Shown here: positions 7,913 through 14,016 of the stretch, piece by piece | Layout of the letters: each line of letters begins with the position of its first letter | How positions within the stretch are numbered: position 1 is the stretch's first letter | Source: a virus | Direction: 5' to 3' (one strand) | DNA length: 54,604 nt | IMG/VR virus record: IMGVR_UViG_3300042934_001355 | Location: 1 to 54,604 of that record | The notes under the pieces: generated by a model | What the model was told of the DNA's origin: nothing | Seen by the model: the letters and a program-made list of their open reading frames with translations, nothing else | Databases searched by the model: none | Program-made: the position numbers and the translations under genes

Positions 7913-8727
7913 GCGTAATCCTTTCTCTTGGCCCAGTCCGGGCGTGTAATTTCTTCGATGTCGCCCCAGTTACCGGACAGCATGCATTCGTGATAGGTAT
8001 CAAGGTTGCGGCGGAACAGGTCGTAGCCCACGGCGACATCGTCCTCCTGAAGCTGGAAGGTGCGCACCGGGTACCGGCCGCAGTCGATCGCCTCACTGAC
8101 TGCGATGAAAACAAAAAGTGGATATTCACCGAAGTGCTTGCTGAAGCCCTCGCGGTAATAGGCGTCCTGAACGTGATAGCGGAACTCTTCAACGTGGCGG
8201 GAGAAGCGGGACATATCCGCCACTTTCTTCACGTCGACAATGACGGGCTGGCCAGACAGGAACTTGTCCGGGCGGATCCGGCAAAGCTCGCCGGTCTGCT
8301 CGTCGTTCCAGTAGATTGATGCTTCCTGATGGCCTTCAGCTTCAAGCAGCCAGCGTGCCGCCGGGTGGGCGAGGGCGCTGGCGCGCATCAGTTTCAGCTT
8401 TCGCCCCTGCTCAGCATCCATTACTGTCATGCAACTGTTTGCACAATCCTTCAGGAACTGCTTTTCATCCTCCTTGCCGGCTGTCGTGCGGCGGTTAAAC
8501 TCAGGAGCAACGATGAAACGCCTGTCGAACTCTTCAGGCTCCAGCAACAGGCAGTGCAGAGCTGTTCCCATATCGAGTGCGGCTTTCTTCTCATCATCTT
8601 CCGGAGCTTTCTGGCGCCACTGGAATATGGCCGGGTTAATAGCGATATCATCCAACTGTGATTTGCTGATGCCCGGTCCGCCGTGATAGTCCTCGTTGCT
8701 GATGTCGTAGTAGATGCCAGGCTGCAT
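7909..8727 (-). CDS. recE: RecE-like PD-(D/E)XK exonuclease
   Basis: Double-strand-end 5'-3' exonuclease that supplies single strands to RecT. The 272-aa protein corresponds to the nuclease domain of RecE only. Visible catalytic features are the early His in MGTALHCLLLEP, Asp in RIRPDKFL, the Asp-x-Lys in VIVDVKKV, and YHVQDAYYREG. Position is equivalent to lambda exo. It is coupled by overlaps to genes on both sides. I call it recE by family; it is far shorter than the Rac RecE. Confidence 0.92.
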   Translation of the reverse strand: MQPGIYYDISNEDYHGGPGISKSQLDDIAINPAIFQWRQKAPEDDEKKAALDMGTALHCLLLEPEEFDRRFIVAPEFNRRTTAGKEDEKQFLKDCANSCMTVMDAEQGRKLKLMRASALAHPAARWLLEAEGHQEASIYWNDEQTGELCRIRPDKFLSGQPVIVDVKKVADMSRFSRHVEEFRYHVQDAYYREGFSKHFGEYPLFVFIAVSEAIDCGRYPVRTFQLQEDDVAVGYDLFRRNLDTYHECMLSGNWGDIEEITRPDWAKRKDYA

Positions 8728-9038
8728 TACGCTACCTCCTGATTTCCATGCTTGCTCCGGTAAATCCCGATCGCCACTTCACGGCGCGCAACCCTCACCA
8801 TAGCCTCACGCAGAAACGACTCAGCCTCTTCGTGCTGCTCGTCGTCTTCGTCGAACATCTCAATAGCCGGGTAGTCGTAGTGCTTCGTCAGGAAGGCGCA
8901 CAGAGCTGGCATCAGCGGGTTAGTTTTGTGCTGGTTCATCCGCGCATCAACTTCGGCGGCAATGAACTCCAGTTCACTGTCCGGCAGATTTTCAGCAATA
9001 TCCTGAACCTCATGCCGGGCTGTTCTGCTGAGTCTCAT
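8727..9038 (-). CDS. Hypothetical PL-operon protein (gam position)
   Basis: A 103-aa acidic protein, mostly helical by composition, with a DEDDEQHEEAES stretch. I do not recognise a family. It lies where lambda has gam, between the exonuclease and the small genes next to cIII. The stop (TAA) shares a base with the exonuclease ATG and its start overlaps the upstream gene by ATGA. A host-nuclease inhibitor role would fit the position but is only inference. Confidence 0.7.
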   Translation of the reverse strand: MRLSRTARHEVQDIAENLPDSELEFIAAEVDARMNQHKTNPLMPALCAFLTKHYDYPAIEMFDEDDEQHEEAESFLREAMVRVARREVAIGIYRSKHGNQEVA

Positions 9039-9175
9039 TTCTTCTCTCCCATGCCGAGGCTTTTCAGCATCATGTTGATGAAGGTGAAATCCTTCGTTTT
9101 TTCCAGCATCTCGCGCTCGCGTTCTACCTCGCTTTGCTGCTTCTTATACTGCTTTGCTGATGCCGGCGCGTTCAT
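9035..9175 (-). CDS. Small basic protein (kil position)
   Basis: A 46-aa protein, very rich in Lys and Glu, read MNAPASAKQYKKQQ and ending KSLGMGEKK. Both ends overlap neighbouring genes by ATGA, which argues strongly that it is translated. It occupies the place of lambda kil, but I see no clear similarity to lambda or P22 Kil. Function unknown. Confidence 0.65.
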   Translation of the reverse strand: MNAPASAKQYKKQQSEVEREREMLEKTKDFTFINMMLKSLGMGEKK

Positions 9176-9309
9176 GGCTGGCTTCTTTGATTAAGAGTGT
9201 TGATAAGGCTACGCCAGCTAGTGCGGAGGCGGCGGGTGATGGTGTCGAGCAGTGATTCGTTTAGCTGAGCAGCGCCCACGATGGCGCCGCCCGCGATGGC
9301 ATAGTTCAT
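9172..9309 (-). CDS. cIII: CIII protein, inhibitor of FtsH, promotes lysogeny
   Basis: The 45-aa product begins MNYAIAGGAIVG and continues SLLDTITRRLRTSWRSLINTLNQ. It lines up with lambda CIII (MQYAIAGW, SLLERITRKLRDGWKRLIDILNQ). CIII binds FtsH as an amphipathic helix and slows CII breakdown. AAGGAA precedes the ATG. It overlaps the next leftward gene by ATGA. It is compatible with the cII gene and CII site found in the right arm. The C-terminal tail is shorter than in lambda. Confidence 0.92.
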   Translation of the reverse strand: MNYAIAGGAIVGAAQLNESLLDTITRRLRTSWRSLINTLNQRSQP

Positions 9310-9432
9310 CGTGGGTTCCTTGCTATTGGTTAGGTTGGGGTCAAAAAAATGGCCCGCGATGAGCAGGCCAGAAGGATGAAACGATTCTCTCTAAAGCGTA
9401 TAGTGCGAAACACCGCCATGGTATGTCGTGAC

Positions 9433-9455
9433 AAGCCCTGACGGGGCTTATTTTT
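9433..9455 (+). terminator. Rightward Rho-independent terminator
   Basis: AAGCCC-TGACG-GGGCTT followed by ATTTTT reads as a terminator on the plus strand. No established rightward gene precedes it, so it may end a short transcript starting near 9310-9345, or insulate the iraP-like gene. Confidence 0.6.
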
Positions 9456-9535
9456 AAGTCGTCAGCTTTCAGAATGTTGATATTTTCAACGCTTTACTCG
9501 CTTTATAAGATCGCCTCTTTACAGGGAGAGACGCT

Positions 9536-9901
9536 ATGAAAAACGTTGTACTGAGCATGCTTGCTAAAATCTCACAAATAGATGCAAGTACGAAACAACT
9601 CACAGCACGCGTTGAGGCCCAGTCTCTGCTGATTAGTGCGCTCATTCATGCTACAAGCAAGCAGGGTGGCGTGACCGAAATGATGGAAGGTGCAAACAAA
9701 GCCATCAATACAGTAATTGATTCCGCGGATTCAGACGAGATGCTCAAATCCGACGCAGCGCTACTTTTAAGCGAACTACAGGAATTGCTTAATATTTCCC
9801 GTGCTGTAGACAGCGCAGATAAGGACATTGACCATGAGGGGCTTAATGAACTCTCGGGTGTCACTTCTCCACCAGATAAACCTCTGCCTGAAAATAGTTA
9901 A
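9536..9901 (+). CDS. IraP-like anti-adaptor protein (prophage copy)
   Basis: The 121-aa product starts MKNVVLSMLAKISQI and contains KQLTARVEAQSLLISALI. This matches the IraP pattern (MKNLIAELLFKLAQ, KELCAQVEAL) and the host gene product at 53051-53350 (KELTAQLEAQSLLVAALL). IraP binds RssB and blocks delivery of sigma-S to ClpXP. The prophage protein should therefore raise sigma-S, though its longer C-terminus differs. A GGGAGAG ribosome site lies six bases upstream. It is transcribed against the PL operon and has a terminator behind it, so it looks like an autonomous moron expressed in the lysogen. Family call is good; activity is inferred. Confidence 0.75.
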   Translation: MKNVVLSMLAKISQIDASTKQLTARVEAQSLLISALIHATSKQGGVTEMMEGANKAINTVIDSADSDEMLKSDAALLLSELQELLNISRAVDSADKDIDHEGLNELSGVTSPPDKPLPENS

Positions 9902-9913
9902 CCCATACCTTCC

Positions 9914-9940
9914 AGCCCGTAACATGCGGGCTTCTCTTTA
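9914..9940 (+). terminator. Terminator of the iraP-like gene
   Basis: AGCCCG-TAACATG-CGGGCT followed by TCTCTTT, 13 bases beyond the stop codon. Confidence 0.8.
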
Positions 9941-10085
9941 AAATATCTTTTGCGCTGTTAACCTTCCCCGAAATTATGCGTAATAAATGATCGCATCAGG
10001 CAGGCTATGATGAAAATATTGGTAGCTAAAACTGAGAAAGGTGACAGAGTTAGCATTCATTAAAAAAATCATACGGAGTCTCCTC

Positions 10086-10259
10086 ATGGGCCGAGTTAAG
10101 TTTCGGTGCCCTGAATGTGGAGCGCGCCGGTTTCAGTTCACCGTTAGGGATGAAATTAAACAGACCCGACATGGTGCCATATGCTGTCAATGTGGGTGTC
10201 AGGTTAAAGCCAGTAACCTGTATCAGCTTCATCTCAGTTATCAACGTGGAATTAAATGA
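10086..10259 (+). CDS. Small zinc-ribbon-like protein
   Basis: A 57-aa protein with two cysteine pairs, CPECG near the N-terminus and CCQCGC in the middle, suggesting a zinc ribbon. The start at 10086 is chosen because CGGAG lies eight bases upstream. A GTG at 10041 would add 15 residues without a good ribosome site. It is transcribed against N and its last eight bases overlap the end of N. Function unknown. Confidence 0.55.
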   Translation: MGRVKFRCPECGARRFQFTVRDEIKQTRHGAICCQCGCQVKASNLYQLHLSYQRGIK

Positions 10260-10575
10260 GTGGAATCGATTTTCCGCGAATTTTCTGTCGGGCGTTAACT
10301 ACATGTGTTGCGTCAGGCCGAACGTGATGCCATTTTCGACTACACAGTAAAGGCTGCTCTGCTTGATGTCTGTCACGCAGAGAAGGGGAGGAGCAGGCCT
10401 TCTCGATGCGGCTGATGTGCTTAACCTCAACCGCCACAACCTCTGGCTCAGTGCCGAAAGCTGCGTCGATAATTGATTCGATACGTTCACGATCCATTGC
10501 CACCGCACGACGACGAGCATGGCGGCGTAATTTGGCATTCTCTTTAACCGATGTGCCGTAAGTGATTACTGTCAT
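10252..10575 (-). CDS. N: Early antitermination protein N
   Basis: Binds boxB RNA and host Nus factors so that polymerase passes early terminators. The 107-aa product begins MTVITYG and carries an arginine-rich motif NAKLRRHARRRAVAM close to that of P22 N (gp24). Its last residues RQKIRGKSIPLI match the lambda N C-terminus. It is thus a P22-head/lambda-tail combination. AGGAGG lies just before the ATG; a further upstream in-frame start is unlikely. nutL with a P22-like boxB lies between it and PL. The identification is based on remembered family sequences and on context, and is strong. Confidence 0.92.
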   Translation of the reverse strand: MTVITYGTSVKENAKLRRHARRRAVAMDRERIESIIDAAFGTEPEVVAVEVKHISRIEKACSSPSLRDRHQAEQPLLCSRKWHHVRPDATHVVNARQKIRGKSIPLI

Positions 10576-10654
10576 GGTTGCCTCCTGAGGTGGTTTTAGT
10601 ACTGTCGACTGGTGAGTTGATAGACAGTCCAAACTCATCTCGTTTGGTTAGTTG

Positions 10655-10689
10655 GCGCTTTGTCAGCGCTGCAATGTTGTTAAAGAGCA
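10655..10689 (-). promoter_or_regulatory. nutL: nutL: boxA and boxB
   Basis: On the leftward strand, boxA reads TGCTCTTTAAC (10679-10689) and is followed by boxB GCGCTGACAAAGCGC (10655-10669), a five-base-pair stem with a pentaloop. This boxB matches the P22 left boxB as I know it. It lies between PL and N, the lambda arrangement. Confidence 0.92.
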
Positions 10690-10729
10690 TCACCGTCCTG
10701 GTGAGTAGTGCGTCCTGCTGATGAGATTT

Positions 10730-10806
10730 AATTTAGCGTTATGCTAAATATATGGCAATAGCAAAATGCTAAATAATTTGAGTATGGGATTTAGCTAAAT
10801 GATTTA
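10730..10806 (-). promoter_or_regulatory. PL promoter with operators OL
   Basis: Leftward core promoter: -35 TTGCCA (10753-10758), 17-base spacer, -10 TAAATT (10730-10735). Operator OL1, TTTAGC-GTTAT-GCTAAA (10732-10748), lies between the two boxes. OL2, AATAGC-AAAAT-GCTAAA, is at 10757-10773. A weaker site with one good half, TTTAGC-TAAAT-GATTTA, is at 10790-10806. The same 17-bp consensus occurs three times at OR, so these are CI/Cro targets. Confidence 0.9.
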
Positions 10807-10845
10807 GAAGGGGATTTATTTTTTCGAAGTGGGATCTGCAGGTAC

Positions 10846-10870
10846 AAAAAAGCCCGCTCAGTGGCGGGCT
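10846..10870 (-). terminator. Terminator of the cI operon
   Basis: Leftward hairpin AGCCCGCC-ACTGA-GCGGGCT followed by TTTTTTG. It ends the leftward cI-zinc-ribbon-coiled-coil transcript before PL. Confidence 0.88.
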
Positions 10871-10910
10871 ATTTGTAATGCGGGCTTAAAAAGCCAGTAT
10901 GCGCATCTAG

Positions 10911-11417
10911 TTATGGAGTGCCTGTCATAGCGCCATAAAACTTATATAATGTAAAAACAATTGCCGGTATGCCTAGCACCCATTTGATAATGTCTAGCTT
11001 TGCATCAGTGAGGGATTTTTCGAATTTAAGCTCTTGAATATCAAGTGCTGACGTCAACTTTGATTCCTGAGCACTGAAATGCTTATCAAGTGAGCCCTGC
11101 TGAGATTTGATGGCATCTTTTACATCACGCATGTCAGAACGCATTTGCTCACGCCACTCAGTCATCTCTCTCCGCATCTCAGCAGAGATAGCTTTTACTT
11201 CTGCTTGATTAGCCAAAAGTAGGGCATTGATCTCTTCTCTGCTAGGTGTTGACATAGAGACATCTCCTAATGCTTTTGCTGTAAAATTGCCTCGCTTTTG
11301 GTCTGTTGCGAATGCGTTCACTTTGTTTTCATTATGGGGATATAAGTCTTCTTTATCAACATCAGCTTGGCCGTCAATAACTCTGAATGAAGGTCTACTC
11401 ACCTTTTGACTCTCCAT
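10911..11417 (-). CDS. Coiled-coil protein with C-terminal membrane anchor (rexB position)
   Basis: A 168-aa protein. Residues about 60-150 are charged and helical (REEINALLLANQAEVKAI, MRREMTEWREQMRSDMRDV), typical of a coiled coil. A single hydrophobic segment near the end, WVLGIPAIVFTLYKFYGAM, looks like a tail anchor. The start overlaps the zinc-ribbon gene by 23 bp. A second in-frame ATG at 11255 (Met55) has a stronger ribosome site, AGGAG eight bases upstream, so a shorter 114-aa form is possible. It lies downstream of cI in the same direction and ahead of the terminator, where lambda has rexAB. It should therefore be made in lysogens. An exclusion role is inference from position. Confidence 0.72.
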   Translation of the reverse strand: MESQKVSRPSFRVIDGQADVDKEDLYPHNENKVNAFATDQKRGNFTAKALGDVSMSTPSREEINALLLANQAEVKAISAEMRREMTEWREQMRSDMRDVKDAIKSQQGSLDKHFSAQESKLTSALDIQELKFEKSLTDAKLDIIKWVLGIPAIVFTLYKFYGAMTGTP

Positions 11418-11751
11418 CCTTTTCGCTGATCATTTTGCGAACAGCTTTATAGGAGAAAAGCAATAAGTGCCCGCAAGAGCCACATGTCATTCTAATTATC
11501 GGCAATCCACCAGGGTAGTTGATAGCACTATCCTCTGCTTTGTTGAATTTTGCATAACCGATTGTTTCTATAACCGTATGTTCTGGCTCATCATCTTTGA
11601 CTTTGATCTCATTTGTGACCAAAACGCTCCACTGCTGACTACCACAAACTTGGCAGACAAGAGGTCGGTTAAATCCATTAACAAAGTCTATAAATCTTTT
11701 AGCAGTAACAATTTCAGCATCGTTTTTTTGTTCAAAAATTTCAGCGCTCAT
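11395..11751 (-). CDS. Zinc-ribbon protein (rexA position)
   Basis: A 118-aa protein with CQVCGSQQW and a later CGSCGHLLLFSY, giving a four-cysteine zinc ribbon with a beta-rich segment between. AAGGGAAG lies upstream of the ATG. It is between cI and the coiled-coil membrane protein gene, with overlap to the latter. I do not recognise the family. Lysogenic expression from the cI promoter is likely. It may be the sensor half of a two-gene exclusion module, which is inference. Confidence 0.72.
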   Translation of the reverse strand: MSAEIFEQKNDAEIVTAKRFIDFVNGFNRPLVCQVCGSQQWSVLVTNEIKVKDDEPEHTVIETIGYAKFNKAEDSAINYPGGLPIIRMTCGSCGHLLLFSYKAVRKMISEKDGESKGE

Positions 11752-11883
11752 TCTTTTCTTCCCTTGTTAAGGTAGCTTTTTACAGGCCAAGCGAGACTTC
11801 TAAGTACATGCGCTTGTGATGCTGATTAGCTTCATCCATAAGTAATACTATCCATATTTTAAGTGAATTAAAGTTCATTAAAT

Positions 11884-12564
11884 TCAAACGAGACGCATCT
11901 TAGTCTCAATCGCCACACCCAGCACCTTACAATTGCCGTTAACCGGCACCATAGGCCACTGAGGGTTCAGCCCCTTCAGGTACTTCTGGCTGCCATCGAT
12001 GATTAGCTTTTTGAATGTAGCTTCGTTGTCATCGGTGAGCTTCGCCACTACTAGGCTCCCGTTCACCGCTTCACGTCCTGTATCAAACAGAACATAGGTT
12101 CCTGCCGGGATGCTTAGCCCAATCGGAGCTGTCATTGAGTCGCCTTCAACCTCTAGCCAGAAAGCATCTCCTTGCGTATGCGCATCAGATTCAAGCCACA
12201 TATCGACATCCTTAATCGTATAGGGTTCACAGGCTTCATCCCATGCTCCAGCCTGAACCTTGCTTAAAACGGGGTAGCGCGCAGTCGGCTTGTAGTCCCG
12301 AGGATTTGAAACGTTGGCGTCAACCTGTGGCTGATCTTCGTGGATGGAGTCAAGCCAGGCATTAGGCAGCTTTAAAGCCACCTCAATTTTCCTCGCCATC
12401 TTATCCCCGATATTCCTAACGCTATTCTCACCAAGCAGCTGACTAAATTGGGATGCACTGATGCCCAAAAGCTCTGCGAATCCAGCCTTAGTATTGCCAT
12501 CCTTCTCAAGATGCCTCTTAAGGAGATTATTGAGATTGGTTTTTCTGACGCTTTTATTTTCCAT
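11884..12564 (-). CDS. cI: CI prophage repressor (S24 peptidase, RecA-cleavable)
   Basis: Keeps the prophage silent by binding OL and OR. The 226-aa protein has an N-terminal helix-turn-helix (AGFAELLGISASQFSQLLG) and a C-terminal LexA/CI-type S24 domain. Autocleavage residues are intact: Ala105-Gly106 in VQAGAW, Ser143 in VEGDSMTAP, and Lys175 in LVVAKLTDD. The C-terminal half resembles P22 C2. SOS induction is therefore expected. The gene is divergent from cro across OR. The ribosome site is weak, with only a few bases of leader after the likely PRM start, as for lambda cI. Confidence 0.95.
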   Translation of the reverse strand: MENKSVRKTNLNNLLKRHLEKDGNTKAGFAELLGISASQFSQLLGENSVRNIGDKMARKIEVALKLPNAWLDSIHEDQPQVDANVSNPRDYKPTARYPVLSKVQAGAWDEACEPYTIKDVDMWLESDAHTQGDAFWLEVEGDSMTAPIGLSIPAGTYVLFDTGREAVNGSLVVAKLTDDNEATFKKLIIDGSQKYLKGLNPQWPMVPVNGNCKVLGVAIETKMRLV

Positions 12565-12582
12565 GGCCTGATTCTCACACTA

Positions 12583-12650
12583 TTTAGCAATTCGATAAAT
12601 ATGCATTTTGCTAAATACTGCTTGTTAGTTATTTAGCATAACGCTAAAAT
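12583..12650. promoter_or_regulatory. OR operators and PR promoter
   Basis: Three 17-bp operators: TTTAGC-AATTC-GATAAA (12583-12599), ATATGC-ATTTT-GCTAAA (12599-12615) and TTTAGC-ATAAC-GCTAAA (12632-12648). PR reads rightward as -35 TTGTTA (12622-12627), 17-base spacer, -10 TAAAAT (12645-12650), with the third and best operator (OR1) inside the core promoter. The first operator lies closest to cI and should be OR3 for autoregulation. Layout matches lambda. Confidence 0.92.
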
Positions 12651-12678
12651 TAGCTTTGGAGTTAAATAGGAGGCACCA

Positions 12679-12912
12679 ATGGGTAATGAACTGCTCCGCT
12701 GGCGCAAGGAATCTTCAGCTGAAGACTGGATCAGCCTTGCTGTACTAGCGAAAACATCCGTTGGCTACCTCGACCAAATTGCATATGGATTCCGCCGAGC
12801 ATCACCAGGTAAAGCCCAGGCAATTGAGGAAGCCACAAAGAAATTCACCGATTACACGCCGGTGAAGAAGGAAAGCTTAGTCTTTGCACCACAGCGCGCT
12901 ACGGCAGCTTAA
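12679..12912 (+). CDS. cro: Cro-like regulator (YdaS-type)
   Basis: First gene of the PR transcript, 77 aa, with TAGGAGGCACCA before the ATG. The sequence has a short helix-turn-helix, LAVLAKTSVGYLDQIAYG, of the Cro/YdaS type that reads operator DNA. It should oppose CI at OR3 and shut down early transcription. The C-terminal tail contains Lys-rich TPVKKESL. Named by position plus fold. Confidence 0.85.
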   Translation: MGNELLRWRKESSAEDWISLAVLAKTSVGYLDQIAYGFRRASPGKAQAIEEATKKFTDYTPVKKESLVFAPQRATAA

Positions 12913-12919
12913 AAATCAC

Positions 12920-12955
12920 CGCTCTTTACACAATCTAGCCCGCCGCCAACGCGGG
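12920..12955 (+). promoter_or_regulatory. nutR: nutR: boxA and boxB
   Basis: boxA CGCTCTTTACA (12920-12930) followed by boxB CCCGC-CGCCAAC-GCGGG (12939-12955), a five-base-pair stem resembling the P22 right boxB. It lies between cro and cII, as in lambda and P22, and supports N-dependent antitermination in the right arm. Confidence 0.87.
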
Positions 12956-12985
12956 GAACTTTTAAACCGAAGTGACTTGCTCACC

Positions 12986-12999
12986 GCAATGTCACGCAA
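12986..12999 (-). promoter_or_regulatory. CII binding site of PRE
   Basis: On the leftward strand the sequence is TTGC-GTGACA-TTGC, a perfect TTGC-N6-TTGC CII site around a -35-like GTGACA. It lies 30 bp upstream of cII on the opposite strand, where PRE drives cI after infection. Confidence 0.88.
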
Positions 13000-13028
13000 T
13001 TACTTAACCAACAAAGGAATTTTACATC

Positions 13029-13331
13029 ATGGAAATTGCAAGCTATCGCAAAAAAGCGAGAGAGATTGAAAGCCAGTTACTGAACAAACTGGCTGAGCGT
13101 GGACAGGGAACACTGGCGAAGGTACTCGACCTGGACGACGCAGCTGTAAGCCGCATGAAGCGTCCATCAGGAAAGCAGCGTCACAGCTTCTTCCAGATGA
13201 TGAGTCTGGCACTGGCTTATCTGGATGTGGTTTCACCGGAGTCGGATGTGGCTCAGAGGTTGTTGCGTATTGAGCAGTTACTTACCAAAGAAAAAGCCCC
13301 GAATAGCTGCGTCAACAGCTTCGAGGCCTGA
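13029..13331 (+). CDS. cII: CII transcription activator
   Basis: A 100-aa protein aligning with lambda CII: IESQLLNKLAERGQGTLAKVLDLDDAAVSRMKR corresponds in pattern to lambda IESALLNKIAMLGTEKTAEAVGVDKSQISRWKR. It activates PRE and related promoters to set up lysogeny. AAGGAA lies upstream of the ATG. The presence of cIII and of a TTGC-N6-TTGC site agrees with this call. Confidence 0.93.
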   Translation: MEIASYRKKAREIESQLLNKLAERGQGTLAKVLDLDDAAVSRMKRPSGKQRHSFFQMMSLALAYLDVVSPESDVAQRLLRIEQLLTKEKAPNSCVNSFEA

Positions 13332-13365
13332 TGCGAAATGACTGGATCAATTCACAGGAGTAATT

Positions 13366-14016
13366 ATGTCACAGCAGTATGAAGAATACCAGGTGCTGAC
13401 AGAGATGAAGGTGCCAAAAGATTACAGGCAGAACGGTTTCGTCTATGTCCTTGAGAATCGATGCATGCCGGGGATTTTTAAGATTGGAATGACTACCCAT
13501 TGCCCTGATGTTAGGGCGAAAGAGATATCTGGATCCACCGGAGTGCCTGAGCCTTTTACAGTGAAAGCGGCATACCACTCCCGTTCGCCACGAGCAGATG
13601 AGCAGCTTATTCACGAGCTGTTCGCTTCTGAGAGAGTCAGTAATAAGCGCGAATTCTTTAAGTTAGATGAATCCGGTCTACACAGTCTTCTATCTGAGAT
13701 GGAAAGCGCTGTAGGGCCTGAAAGAAGTGCTGATTGTTCTGAGCTGGCAATGAGCTTTTCGCTGATTTCATTTTCTAAGCAACATGAGATGGATGTCGAA
13801 TCCGAGCTCTCAGATGCAGGCCTAAATGGAGTTTATGGTGAAGAGAAATCAGCAGCCTACTTTCTAATCAGATTAGGTATTTCTCGGCTGAAGGAGATCA
13901 CCACTCAATCCGGCTGCTCTGTTGTGATCGACTGCGATGGAGCAGTGTCGCTTGTTAAAGATATTCACACTCAATGGCTGGAGGCTCAGCATGAGCAGCA
14001 ATGTACAGAGAGTTGA
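13366..14016 (+). CDS. GIY-YIG domain protein (T5orf172/MUG113 type)
   Basis: A 216-aa protein. Residues about 20-100 form a GIY-YIG-like nuclease fold of the T5orf172 type: GFVYVLENRCMPGIFKIGMTT, an Arg in VRAKEISGSTGVPEPF, then ADEQLIHELFASERVSNKREFFKL. The C-terminal half is unique. A nicking or structure-specific endonuclease activity is plausible for the fold but catalysis is not proven. Its ribosome site is CAGGAG. It lies between cII and O and overlaps the start of O by 26 bp, an unusual insertion place for a nuclease gene. Confidence 0.8.
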   Translation: MSQQYEEYQVLTEMKVPKDYRQNGFVYVLENRCMPGIFKIGMTTHCPDVRAKEISGSTGVPEPFTVKAAYHSRSPRADEQLIHELFASERVSNKREFFKLDESGLHSLLSEMESAVGPERSADCSELAMSFSLISFSKQHEMDVESELSDAGLNGVYGEEKSAAYFLIRLGISRLKEITTQSGCSVVIDCDGAVSLVKDIHTQWLEAQHEQQCTES

